From positions 744,001-808,000 of the forward strand of contig NZ_JACHHP010000002.1 of the NCBI RefSeq assembly GCF_014202825.1: 64,000 nucleotides of DNA, in the 5' to 3' direction. Positions 36,758 to 44,455 of the stretch are shown piece by piece. Both the position numbers and the translations under genes were made by a program. The notes under the pieces were generated by a model that was not told the DNA's origin, ran no database searches, and worked only from the letters and a program-made list of their open reading frames with translations. Numbering within the stretch: the stretch's first letter is position 1; every line of letters starts with the position of its first letter. This DNA is from Chiayiivirga flava (GTDB lineage: Bacteria > Pseudomonadota > Gammaproteobacteria > Xanthomonadales > Xanthomonadaceae).

Positions 36758-39730
36758 ATGAAGTCAGCAAGACATCGATGGGGCGCCATGGTGGCGGCCG
36801 GTCTCGTGGCCTGGTGCGTGGGCGCGGTGCTGCCGGTACAGGCCGGCACGCCGCCCGCGGCGCAGGTGGAACTGGTGACGCCGGACATGGCGTTCGCCAA
36901 CGTGGGCCGCGCGGTGGCGGTGGACGGCGACACCGCGCTGGTGTCCTCGCCGTTCGCGAACGTCGGCGCCGACGACGGCGCCGGTGCGGTGTACGTGTTC
37001 GTGCGCAGCGGCGGCGCCTGGACGCAGCAGGCGGTGCTCGCCGCCAGCGTGGCCGAGCCGTTCAGCGGCTTCGGCAGCGCGGTGGCGATCGACGGCGACA
37101 CCGCCGTGGTCGGCGCGCCGAGCGCCACCGGCGTGGTCGACTTCGCCGGCGCCGTGTACGTGTTCACGCGCAGCGGCACCACGTGGACGCAGCAGGCGCG
37201 CCTCGTCGCCGCGGATGGCGAAGGCTTCAGCGACTTCGCCCGCACCCTCGCCGTGGACGGCGACAGCATCGTCGTGGGCGCGCCGAGCATGTTCCTTGGC
37301 AACCAGAACGTGGTCGGCGCGGCCTACGTGTTCGCGCGCAGCGGCGGCACCTGGACCCAGCAGCAGAAGCTGCTCGCCAGCGACGGCGGCGAGTTCGACA
37401 GCTTCGGCAATGCCGTGGCGATCGACGGCGATCGTGTCGTGATCGGCGCGCATCAGGCCGATGTCGGCAGCGCGCTGTTCGCCGGCGCGGCCTACGCCTT
37501 CGAGCGCAGCGGCGGCACGTGGACGCAGACGCAGAAGATCACGCCCGGCGTCCCGACCGAAGACGACACCTTCGGCAGCAGCGTGGCGCTCGACGGCGAC
37601 AGCGTCGTCATCGGCGCACGCCAGCCGCCGCTGCTGGACGACGGCGGCACCGGCCGTGCCTTCGTCTTCGTCGACGACGGCACGGCATGGACGCAGCAGG
37701 CCGAGCTCATGGCCGCGGACCCCGCCATCGGCGACGAATTCGGCGCCGCGGTCGGCATCGCCGGCGACCAGGTGATCGTGAGCGCGCCGTTCAACGGCGC
37801 GACGCCGGGCGTGGACCTCGAAGCCGGTGCCGTGTACGTGTTCCAGCGCGCGATGGGCGTGTGGACGCAGCAGTCGCGCATCCGCGCCGTGGCCGGACGC
37901 CAGGGCGAGCACATGGGCGACCGCGTCGATCTGTCCGGCATCACGGCCATCGTCGGCGCCTCGGAGGCCACCGTCGGCGACAACGCGTTCCAGGGCAAGG
38001 CCTACATCTTCACGCTGGGCCTGCCCCAGCTGCAGGTGGCGCCGCTGGCCATGGACTTCGGCGCGGTGGCCGTGGGCGCGAGCTCGGCGCCGCAGACGCT
38101 GACGGTGCGCAACGTCGGCACCGCAGACCTGTTCTCCGGCGCGATCACGCTCGGCGGCGCCGATGCCGCGAACTTCGCCATCGTCGGCGACGCCTGTGGC
38201 GGCGAGCGTCTGGGTCCGGCGCAGTCCTGCGTCGCGCAGGTGGCCTTCACCCCCGATGCGATCCGCAGTTACGCGGCGCAGGTGATCGCGCCGGGCAGCG
38301 CCGGTGTAGCGTTCGTCGACGCGACCGGCGAAGGCGTGGAACCGCCGCCGCAGATCGCGGTGACGCCGAACCCGATCGAAGCGATGCTGCCGCAGGACGC
38401 GAGCGCAACCCTGCCGATCACCGTCTCGCACCCGGGCACCAGCGGCACGCTCGCGTGGGAACTGGTGCAGGACGCAACGCCGCCCGCACGCCGCCTGCAC
38501 GTGCTGGGCGCCGCGACGGCGGTATCGGCAGCGCTGCCCGACGGCGCTCTCGACTTCGCCGGCTTCCGCCGAAGTCCAGCGCGTACCGGCGCCGGCACGC
38601 CAGGCCCGAACGGCCTGCCGCCGCTCGGCCAGACGCTGACGCATTCGACCAGCGACGCGATCGTGGTCGGCAACTCGCTGGTCTGCGGAAACAACGACAC
38701 CGGCACCACCAACGCCAACCAGTTCCTGCGCGTGTTCACCCTGGCCGACTTCGGCATCGATAGCGACTTCGCCGTGGACTCGGTGCAGTTCGCCGTGGAA
38801 GACGTGTCAGTGGCCACCACCGTCACGGTGAACCTCTACCTGCTCGACGGCACCGACCTGCGCTACTTCGCCATGCAGCGCATCGCCACCGCCGATGTGG
38901 CGCTGCAGCCGCAGTCCACCGCATACATCGACGTGCCCCTGCCGGCCACCGTGCCCGCCGACGCCACGCTGGTGTTCGAGGTGGCGATTCCCGACATGGA
39001 AGCCAGCGCCGGCAACTACGCGCCCGGGTCCAACGCCGCCGGCCAGACCGCACCGTCCTACGTGGCCGCGACCGCGTGTGGTGCGGACGATCCGGTCGAC
39101 ACCGCATCGATCGGCGCGCCGGACATGCACCTGGTGATGTCCGTCACCGGCACCAGCGCGGCACCGGCGCCGGACTGCACGCTGCCGACGTGGCTCGACC
39201 TCGCGACCCAGTCCGGCACGCTGGCGCCGGGCGCGTCGCAGTCGGTGGACCTGCAGTTCGACACCGCCGGCCTGCCGCAAGGCACGGTCACCGCGCAGCT
39301 GTGCTTCGCGAGCAACGCCGAGGACGCGCTGTACCTGGTGCCGGTGACGCTGGACGTGACGGCCACGCCGCAGCTCTCGGTGGACACCACGTCGCTCGAC
39401 TTCGGCAGCGTTGTGGTGGGTGTGCAAAGCGACGCGAGGACGGTGGTTGTGAGCAATCCCGGCACGGTGGCGGCGACCATCGGCACCGCCGCGATCGACG
39501 ATGCCGCGTTCGCCATCGTCGCCGACACGTGCTCGAACACGTCGCTGGCAGCAGGAGACACCTGCAACATCGACATCGTCTTCGCACCGCAAGCCACCGG
39601 CGCGGCCACGGGCACGCTGCAGTTGCCGTCGGATGCGGCGGATTCCCCGGCGACGGTGGCACTCGCAGGCAACGGACTGCCCGCCGGAATCGCCATCTTT
39701 GCGGACGGATTCGAGGGCCTGGGCGACTGA
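36758..39730 (+). CDS. Exported FG-GAP / choice-of-anchor D protein with IFADGFE tail
   Basis: The start is placed at the ATG at 36758, with GGAGGA 9 bases upstream (an in-frame GTG sits at 36752). The 990-residue protein has a signal peptide of about 30 residues (LPVQAG). Residues ~35-425 hold seven FG-GAP-type propeller repeats (VGRAVAVDGDTALVSSP, FGSAVAIDGDTAVVGAP and so on). Choice-of-anchor D / ASH-like domains follow at ~427-525 (LDFG-type LAMDFGAVAVGASS) and ~880-975 (SLDFGSVVVGVQSDA), with a beta-rich region between. The end is IAIFADGFEGLGD, no anchor. Confidence 0.85.
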   Translation: MKSARHRWGAMVAAGLVAWCVGAVLPVQAGTPPAAQVELVTPDMAFANVGRAVAVDGDTALVSSPFANVGADDGAGAVYVFVRSGGAWTQQAVLAASVAEPFSGFGSAVAIDGDTAVVGAPSATGVVDFAGAVYVFTRSGTTWTQQARLVAADGEGFSDFARTLAVDGDSIVVGAPSMFLGNQNVVGAAYVFARSGGTWTQQQKLLASDGGEFDSFGNAVAIDGDRVVIGAHQADVGSALFAGAAYAFERSGGTWTQTQKITPGVPTEDDTFGSSVALDGDSVVIGARQPPLLDDGGTGRAFVFVDDGTAWTQQAELMAADPAIGDEFGAAVGIAGDQVIVSAPFNGATPGVDLEAGAVYVFQRAMGVWTQQSRIRAVAGRQGEHMGDRVDLSGITAIVGASEATVGDNAFQGKAYIFTLGLPQLQVAPLAMDFGAVAVGASSAPQTLTVRNVGTADLFSGAITLGGADAANFAIVGDACGGERLGPAQSCVAQVAFTPDAIRSYAAQVIAPGSAGVAFVDATGEGVEPPPQIAVTPNPIEAMLPQDASATLPITVSHPGTSGTLAWELVQDATPPARRLHVLGAATAVSAALPDGALDFAGFRRSPARTGAGTPGPNGLPPLGQTLTHSTSDAIVVGNSLVCGNNDTGTTNANQFLRVFTLADFGIDSDFAVDSVQFAVEDVSVATTVTVNLYLLDGTDLRYFAMQRIATADVALQPQSTAYIDVPLPATVPADATLVFEVAIPDMEASAGNYAPGSNAAGQTAPSYVAATACGADDPVDTASIGAPDMHLVMSVTGTSAAPAPDCTLPTWLDLATQSGTLAPGASQSVDLQFDTAGLPQGTVTAQLCFASNAEDALYLVPVTLDVTATPQLSVDTTSLDFGSVVVGVQSDARTVVVSNPGTVAATIGTAAIDDAAFAIVADTCSNTSLAAGDTCNIDIVFAPQATGAATGTLQLPSDAADSPATVALAGNGLPAGIAIFADGFEGLGD

Positions 39731-39755
39731 CGCCCGGCAAATCGAAGCCTGACGC

Positions 39756-39792
39756 AGAGACGCCGCCGCGGATCGTCCGCGGCGGCGTCTCT
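39756..39792 (+). terminator. GC-rich hairpin after the FG-GAP gene
   Basis: A perfect 17-bp stem (AGAGACGCCGCCGCGGA, loop TCG) lies 25 bases after the stop codon. The T-run is poor, so factor-independent termination is likely but not certain. Confidence 0.65.
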
Positions 39793-40266
39793 CGTGTGCG
39801 AGCGGAAACGCTGCGCGGATCGTCAGCAAACACCGAGCATCGCCACGTCAACCCGCGGAATCACGAGAGGCGTCTGTGATGAAGTCGACGCCCGTCACTG
39901 CTGCTGCTTCCATCATCGCCGTCGATCGTGCGACGGGGCATTCCGCAGGCATTGTCGATGCCATGCATCGGTTGCCGGAACGCAACGCTTCGGCAGCGCC
40001 GCGTTCACGCGACCTGTTACGTCGGCATCCGCCGCATGGAGTGACGGTGGCATGCGCCCAGGCACGTCACCGGGCCTGTCGCTCCATCGTGCCCGGCATC
40101 GCCTCACGCTGTTCCCCATGCATCAAGTCGAACCCGGAATTGCATCTGACCGGCGATCGCAACGACACGGCGGGCGTGCTCGAAACGCTGCGCCATGCCG
40201 ACGGCTCGCAACCGCGGACTGACCGGGTCGCAGTTGCCCAAGTTTCGCAGCGATCTATACAGAAAA
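39793..40266. other. Long intergenic region without a recognisable gene
   Basis: A frame in phase with the aminopeptidase runs through here without a stop. Its translation is Arg/His/Pro-rich and unlike any protein, and it overlaps the parD-like gene, so I do not call it. Nothing else is visible until the palindromic promoter at 40267. Confidence 0.5.
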
Positions 40267-40285
40267 TATACGATTCGTATATAAT
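40267..40285 (+). promoter_or_regulatory. Promoter with overlapping 15-bp palindrome, parD-map operon
   Basis: TATACGATTCGTATA (40267-40281) is a perfect palindrome. Its last two bases are the first two of the -10 hexamer TATAAT (40280-40285). An AT-rich island in GC-rich DNA, 30 bases before the ParD-like start, this layout fits an antitoxin-repressed promoter. Confidence 0.75.
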
Positions 40286-40314
40286 AGCGGTCCAGCCACC
40301 CGCCGAGACCCCGC

Positions 40315-40536
40315 ATGGGCATCGTCAACATCGACGACGAACTGCACGATCAGCTGCGCCGCGCCTGCAGCGTCACCAGCCGCTCCGTCAACGCACAGGC
40401 CAGCTACTGGATCCGGCTGGGCATGCTGTGCGAGATGCACCCGGGCCGCAGCCTGCAGCAGATCGTCGCCGAGCGTCTGCTCGCGGCCGGTGTCGCGCGT
40501 GCGCCGGAGGACAAACCGGACGCCACGCACGCGTGA
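40315..40536 (+). CDS. ParD-like antitoxin-family protein
   Basis: The 73-residue protein resembles the ParD_like family (short ribbon-helix-helix-type antitoxin-like proteins): MGIVNIDDELHDQLRRACSV, SRSVNAQASYWIRLGML, then an acidic and flexible C-terminus. It should bind the palindrome at 40267 and repress its own operon. The next gene is a methionine aminopeptidase with a GTGA stop/start overlap, and not a ParE toxin; I recall this pairing in other Gammaproteobacteria, but the role of the enzyme in it is unclear. Confidence 0.8.
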   Translation: MGIVNIDDELHDQLRRACSVTSRSVNAQASYWIRLGMLCEMHPGRSLQQIVAERLLAAGVARAPEDKPDATHA

Positions 40537-41309
40537 TCAAGCGCCCGGACGAGATCGAACGGCTCGCGCGTGCCGGGGCGCTGCTGGCGCAGGTGTTCGC
40601 GCGACTCGACACGCTGCCGCTCGAAGGCCGCAGCACGATGCAGATCAACGACCTGGTCGAACGCATGATCGTCGACGAGCTGCAAGCCCGCCCCGCCAGC
40701 AAGGGCCAGTACGGGTTCGGCTACGTGCTCAACGCGTCGATCGACGATGTCGTCTGCCACGGCGTGCCGTCGAACGCTGACGTGCTGCGCAGCGGCCAAA
40801 TCGTCAACCTGGACATCACGCTGGAGAAGGACGGCTACATCGCCGATTCGAGCACCACCTACCTCGTCGGCGACGTGGCCTACCCGGCGCGCCGCCTGGT
40901 CTCCGCCGCGTACCGCGCGCTGTGGCACGGCATCGCGGCGGTGCGCCCCGGCGCCCGCACCGGCGACATCGGCCACGCCATCACGCGCTATGCACGCGCG
41001 CAGGGCTACAGCGTGGTGCGCGAGTACTGCGGCCACGGCATCGGCCGACAGATGCACGAAGACCCGCAGATCCTGCACGACGCCCGACCCGGCACCGGCC
41101 CTCTGCTCGCCGAAGGCATGGTCTTCACCATCGAACCGATGCTCAACCAGGGCAAACGCGCGATCCGCACGGCGCCGGACACGTGGCCGGTCTACACCCG
41201 CGACGGCACGCTCTCGGCCCAGTTCGAACACACCGTCGCCGTCACCCGCACCGGCGCGCGTGTGCTCACCCTGCGCCCCGGCGAAACGCCGCTGGCCGCG
41301 ACCGGGTAG
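40533..41309 (+). CDS. map: Type I methionine aminopeptidase
   Basis: The enzyme removes N-terminal Met from nascent proteins. The 258-residue product keeps all five metal ligands at the spacing of E. coli MAP: Asp94 and Asp105 (NLDITLEKDGYIADS), His168 (CGHGIGR), Glu201 (FTIEPML) and Glu232 (AQFEHTVAV). The GTG start at 40533 overlaps the TGA of the ParD-like gene. The reading frame extends upstream, but the overlap and the family N-terminus (IKRPDEIERLARAG) fix the start. It is probably an accessory copy, because it is coupled to an antitoxin-like gene rather than to rpsB or ribosomal genes. Confidence 0.93.
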   Translation: MIKRPDEIERLARAGALLAQVFARLDTLPLEGRSTMQINDLVERMIVDELQARPASKGQYGFGYVLNASIDDVVCHGVPSNADVLRSGQIVNLDITLEKDGYIADSSTTYLVGDVAYPARRLVSAAYRALWHGIAAVRPGARTGDIGHAITRYARAQGYSVVREYCGHGIGRQMHEDPQILHDARPGTGPLLAEGMVFTIEPMLNQGKRAIRTAPDTWPVYTRDGTLSAQFEHTVAVTRTGARVLTLRPGETPLAATG

Positions 41310-41369
41310 CGCGCGCGCAGGGCGCGACCGCGCGCCTGCGGCCGCGGCTCGACGCCACCGCGTTCCCAC

Positions 41370-41597
41370 TCACGCCAGCGCGATCGTTCCCGCCACCACC
41401 GCAAGCACCCCGGCAAGCCACGAACCCACGATCGGCCAGTACGCACCGGACCGATTCAACGCCAGGAACAGATATCCAGGCACCAGCAGCGCCAGCAAAC
41501 CGGACGCCGCGCTGTGGCGAAATGCCGCCACACACGCCAGCAGTTGCGCCAGAGTGGTTACCAGCATGCCCAGCACGATCACTCCGCCCCAGCTCAC
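41370..41597 (-). CDS. Small membrane protein, function unknown
   Basis: The 75-residue protein has two to three hydrophobic segments (VIVLGMLVTTLAQLLACVAAF, GLLALLVPGYLFLAL, IVGSWLAGVLAVVAGTIAL). It lies 18 bases downstream of the HIT-family gene on the same strand and may be co-transcribed with it. No family recognised. Confidence 0.65.
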   Translation of the reverse strand: MSWGGVIVLGMLVTTLAQLLACVAAFRHSAASGLLALLVPGYLFLALNRSGAYWPIVGSWLAGVLAVVAGTIALA

Positions 41598-41615
41598 GAC
41601 ATGGTCCCCGGTCCG

Positions 41616-42125
41616 TCATTCCGACAGATTCGCACGAATCAGCGCCACGGTCCCGGCCAGCTGTTCGTCCGGCACCCGAACCCGCTCGCGCCGCTGTGCA
41701 TCCCCGCCGGCATCGTGCGCGGTGCCGCGCGCGCGTCCGGCACCGTCGAACGTGGCCAGTTGCGGCGGGCCGATGCCCCAGTCGCTGCCCGGCTGGCGGG
41801 GCACCACGTGGAAATGGAAGTGCGGCGTTTCCTGCCCGCTGAAGACGCCGTTGTTCTGGAAGGTGAGCAGTCCGAGCGGCCGGTACGCGCGCACGAGCGC
41901 CGCGGCCACGCGTCTGGCCGCGGCCAGCACGGCCGCGCACTCGTCGTCGGACAGATCGAGCAGCGTGGCGACATGCCGGCGCGTGATCACGCAGCATTGG
42001 CCGACCTCGAACTGCCACGGATTGATCACGGTCAGCGTGTGATCGCAGTCCGTGATGATCCTCCAGCGCTCGTCACGCGCTGCCACGCACAGATCGCACG
42101 GGTCCCGGACGGGAAGTTCGATCAT
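41616..42125 (-). CDS. HIT-family nucleotide hydrolase/transferase
   Basis: The 169-residue protein starts MIELPVRDPCDLCVAARDE, with a C-x-x-C pair as in zinc-containing HIT proteins. It then shows INPWQFEVGQCCVITRRHV and the histidine triad HFHFHVVPR (residues ~101-109). HIT enzymes cleave nucleotide phosphoramidates or dinucleoside polyphosphates. The last ~35 residues (after RARGTAH) are Arg/Asp-rich. Last chromosomal gene before the main cassette array. Confidence 0.9.
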   Translation of the reverse strand: MIELPVRDPCDLCVAARDERWRIITDCDHTLTVINPWQFEVGQCCVITRRHVATLLDLSDDECAAVLAAARRVAAALVRAYRPLGLLTFQNNGVFSGQETPHFHFHVVPRQPGSDWGIGPPQLATFDGAGRARGTAHDAGGDAQRRERVRVPDEQLAGTVALIRANLSE

Positions 42126-42267
42126 CCATCACTCCACATGCGCGGCCTTGCGCGAGATCGGTCGGATTCTGCGCCGTGCTGACTGGCCTGCGACCGCTTG
42201 CCGCTCATTGGCACCTGTCTCGCCATTGTGAGTGGCTCGAAAGTGTCTACAAAAGGCTGGGCGATTC

Positions 42268-42292
42268 AAGTCGGCTTGGACACGTAGTTAGC
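42268..42292 (-). repeat. Partial attC at the distal end of the array
   Basis: Only one half of the site is visible: arm GTCGGCTTGGACAC and core GTTAGCC. The matching inverse arm (a CTAAC followed by AAGCCG) is not found in the preceding 140 bases. The intervening 42126-42267 holds no gene. This marks the far end of the cassette array. Confidence 0.6.
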
Positions 42293-42536
42293 CGCCGATG
42301 CCGGGCCGCTTGGAGAACAGTTGCTCTGCGATTGCCAAGCCGCGCTCAAGTGCTTGCGGCTCGAGACATACCGACTTGAAATTGCTGCGCGGATTGTCGA
42401 TGCAGCCCTGCGCATACAGACGATCCATGACATCCCAGTTGTAACCCTTCCAAGAGCGACCGCCATCGAAGCTAAACAGCGCTAAGAGAGCAAGTACGGT
42501 TTCGTCGATGCGCTGATCATCGAGCTGCATTTGCAA
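42288..42536 (-). CDS. Integron cassette: DUF6429 family protein
   Basis: The 82-residue protein (DDQRIDETVLALLALFSFDG, GRSWKGYNWDVMDRLYAQG, SVCLEPQALERG) matches the small DUF6429 family, common in cassettes and mobile regions and of unknown function. It seems complete and soluble. The TAA stop is the core of the partial attC at 42268-42292. It is the last cassette of the array. Confidence 0.85.
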   Translation of the reverse strand: MQMQLDDQRIDETVLALLALFSFDGGRSWKGYNWDVMDRLYAQGCIDNPRSNFKSVCLEPQALERGLAIAEQLFSKRPGIGG

Positions 42537-42566
42537 ACCTCCGAGTAGCGAGGCAATTGTAGGCGA

Positions 42567-42623
42567 CTAACGCCTGAGTTAAGCCGCGCCGCGGAGCGGC
42601 GTCGCCCTGGATGAATTGTTACC
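42567..42623 (-). repeat. attC recombination site (short type, variant core)
   Basis: Inverse core CTAACG and hairpin GCCGCGGAGCGGC are typical. The outer core reads GTTACCC instead of GTTAGGC, and the arm reads GTCGCCCTGG in place of GTCGGCTTGA. These changes may weaken recombination. Confidence 0.85.
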
Positions 42624-42637
42624 CGCGTGCCCAGTTA

Positions 42638-43318
42638 CTAGTAGATCCATAGGTCGCCCTCCTTAGGATCTTTAGGCTCGTCTGGCTGCACAAAGATTCT
42701 TGGCTCGGTCAGCTTGTCGAGAGACTGGAGAAGGCCGGGACCAATCTCCATCGCCCACTCAGATGCTCTCCGGTCGACCTCGGCGCCATGTACCGCGGCA
42801 TTCAGCAGGCCAACCAGGTCGGCAAGTACCGACCTCTGCTTGGTAGTGAGAACTCCACGCTTATCCAGCTCTCGGAGGATGGTGCTGATGCCCCGCGAGC
42901 GGAGAGGGACCTGATGCTACTCTGCGAGACGCAACAGTCGGCGTTCAATCTCGATGCGCAGCCCAGCAAGTGCCAGATTGGGGTCGCGATCTGCAACAAG
43001 TTGGAACGAGTGTTCAGGAGCCGGACTCCCCGACTCGGAGGAAATCAGTCCTGCGTCTTGAGCGCGGCTAGAGACTTGATACATCTCTTGCAGCTCGACC
43101 TTCCAGCCGCCGGGAAGCTCCAACGTTTTAATGAGCGGTGCCAGCCACGGGATGATCGCAACAGCGAGCAACCCGAGAGTAATTGCATCGATCGCAAGGT
43201 TCGGAAAAAGCAGGTGAGCCAATGCGAGCGCGAGCGCCGCCAGAGTGACAATACGGCGAACACGCCGTTGCAAAGTCACAGCGGGGCTTTCTTGTTTAGG
43301 TTCGTGGGCGGCTGTCAT
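42638..43318 (-). pseudogene. Integron cassette: gene interrupted by one in-frame TAG
   Basis: The first frame (42917-43318, 133 residues) has two membrane helices (residues ~24-60) and ends GLRIEIERRLLRLAE, then TAG at 42917-42919. Reading straight on in the same frame gives 92 further good residues (HQVPLRSRGISTILRELDKR ... NAAVHGAEVDRRASEWAMEI ... GDLWIY) to a TAG at 42638-42640. The tail continues the helical domain begun before the stop, so the intact gene was 226 codons. One base change (CAG or GAG to TAG) explains it. Both halves are within one cassette. Either the gene is dead, makes a truncated protein, or is read through. Confidence 0.8.
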
Positions 43319-43331
43319 GTGTGTTTAGCGG

Positions 43332-43388
43332 CTAACGCCAGAATTAAGCCGCGCCGAGAAGCGGCGTCGGCTTGAATGAATTGTTAGG
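43332..43388 (-). repeat. attC recombination site (short type)
   Basis: This 57-bp site has cores CTAACG and GTTAGG. Its hairpin GCCGAGAAGCGGC has one mismatched pair compared with the consensus. It belongs to the 43384-43788 cassette. Confidence 0.9.
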
Positions 43389-43788
43389 CGCCACTTGCAG
43401 CACTCTGCATGTGCTCACGAATCTTCCGCTCCAATTCCGCAAACTCCTCCATGAGCCTGTCGCACTCAAGCTTGGATGCTTGGCAAAGGGCATTGGTACG
43501 CATCCTGACGGCCCCATCTTGTTCATAGATGGGGCGCTTCACCGCAGCCGGGTGTGCGGGGTGTCCCGGAGGAGTAAACGACCAGATTGAACGCTCCTCT
43601 CCGTCTTGCATCGAGACGACAGTCCACCCATCCTGCTCCCTGACCTCGGCAAGCGGGTTGCTCTTTAGGTCTTCGAAAGCCTCCGCAACGCTAGCGTAGC
43701 CAATTGAGCTCGTTCTTGGCCCGTCCGTAGCTATGACGGATCCAGCGGCTAGTGCCAAGATGAGGGGAAGTAGATGCTGAACTCTCAT
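43384..43788 (-). CDS. Integron cassette: exported small protein
   Basis: The 134-residue protein has an N-terminal signal peptide (MRVQHLLPLILALAAGSVIA) and no lipobox. The mature part (SVAEAFEDLKSNPLAEVREQ, GWTVVSMQDGEERSIWSFTP) ends in a charged helix with two Cys (LCQASKLECDRLMEEFAELE). It is expected in the periplasm; family not recognised. The TAA stop is supplied by the attC core at 43384-43386. Confidence 0.72.
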   Translation of the reverse strand: MRVQHLLPLILALAAGSVIATDGPRTSSIGYASVAEAFEDLKSNPLAEVREQDGWTVVSMQDGEERSIWSFTPPGHPAHPAAVKRPIYEQDGAVRMRTNALCQASKLECDRLMEEFAELERKIREHMQSAASGA

Positions 43789-43794
43789 GTGGCA

Positions 43795-43883
43795 CCTAAC
43801 GCCGCGTTAAACGGCCGCGGGCCGAATATACATCAGGAAACACGATGACCTGTCCCCGCGGTCCGTTTGAACGCATAGTTAGG
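43795..43883 (-). repeat. attC recombination site (89-bp type)
   Basis: The cores are CCTAACG and GTTAGG. The arms are GGCCGCGGGCCG and CCGCGGTCCG, with the conserved central string ACATCAGGAAACACGAT. It is a close sibling of the site at 44367-44455 and belongs to the DUF4279 cassette. Confidence 0.9.
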
Positions 43884-44361
43884 TTGATGGCGCGCAGCAC
43901 TGAGAGTATGCCTTTCCGCTTTCACATGGACACGGAGCTGAGGGATCAATAGGGCGATCAGGAGCGTAGATATCGAAGCCTACCTCGATCCCGCGTGCAG
44001 CAAGGGCAGACATTGTAGCTACTGAGAGGGAACATCCTTCATTCGATCCTTCCATGAACAGACCACAGAACAGATCGATCTGATACTTCTGATTGAGCGT
44101 CGACCACACCGCCATGTCAGAGGAAAGGGCCGAGAGAACTTCGTGGACTTGGTGGTCCAGATCCTCCGGCTCGCGCGGCGCGGCGGTGATCTTCCACATC
44201 CCCGTCTTTCGGGTTATGACGTGCCCGGTGCTTGTGTGCCGAACTTCCCCCTTCGAGTACGAGTCCGTCGGCCTTGAGCCGAGAAGCACTGAAATCTCGT
44301 CAGGAACGAGGTCGTCCCCGAAGATTCGGAGCGCTGCCCGAGATTGCGAAATGCTAGACAC
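43879..44361 (-). CDS. Integron cassette: DUF4279 protein with C-terminal SEC-C motif
   Basis: The 160-residue protein starts at GTG 44361. Residues 8-135 match DUF4279 (LRIFGDDLVPDEISVLLGSRP, GMWKITAAPREPEDLD, DLFCGLFMEGSNEGCSLS). Residues ~143-157 are CPCESGKAYSQCC, a SEC-C zinc motif of the kind on SecA and many accessory proteins. The combination suggests a protein- or nucleic-acid-binding accessory; function unknown. Its stop TAA lies in the attC core. Confidence 0.85.
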   Translation of the reverse strand: MSSISQSRAALRIFGDDLVPDEISVLLGSRPTDSYSKGEVRHTSTGHVITRKTGMWKITAAPREPEDLDHQVHEVLSALSSDMAVWSTLNQKYQIDLFCGLFMEGSNEGCSLSVATMSALAARGIEVGFDIYAPDRPIDPSAPCPCESGKAYSQCCAPST

Positions 44362-44366
44362 AGCAA

Positions 44367-44455
44367 CCTAACGCCGCGTTAAGCGGCCGCGGGCCGATAC
44401 AACATCAGGAAACACGATCGCCTCTCCTCGCGGTCCGCTTGAACGCATAGTTAGA
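44367..44455 (-). repeat. attC recombination site (89-bp type)
   Basis: This site shares most bases with the 43795-43883 site, including CAACATCAGGAAACACGAT in the loop region, although the two cassettes encode unrelated proteins. The cores are CCTAACG and GTTAGA. Confidence 0.9.

Noticed and set aside
33910-38763. 1617-codon plus-strand open frame
   Set aside because: It spans two real genes (the Ser/Thr kinase on the minus strand and the FG-GAP gene in another frame) and has no protein-like pattern.
39876-40532. N-terminal extension of the methionine aminopeptidase
   Set aside because: It is open but composition is non-protein-like and it overlaps the ParD-like gene; the aminopeptidase family begins at the GTG at 40533.
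41266-42018. 250-codon minus-strand frame over the HIT gene and its neighbour
   Set aside because: It is in a different frame from the HIT gene with its HFHFHVVPR motif and is Arg/Ala-rich noise.
42788-43375. 195-codon plus-strand frame inside the cassette array
   Set aside because: It is antisense to the cassette gene, crosses into the attC at 43332, and its minus-strand counterpart has membrane helices and family-like sequence.
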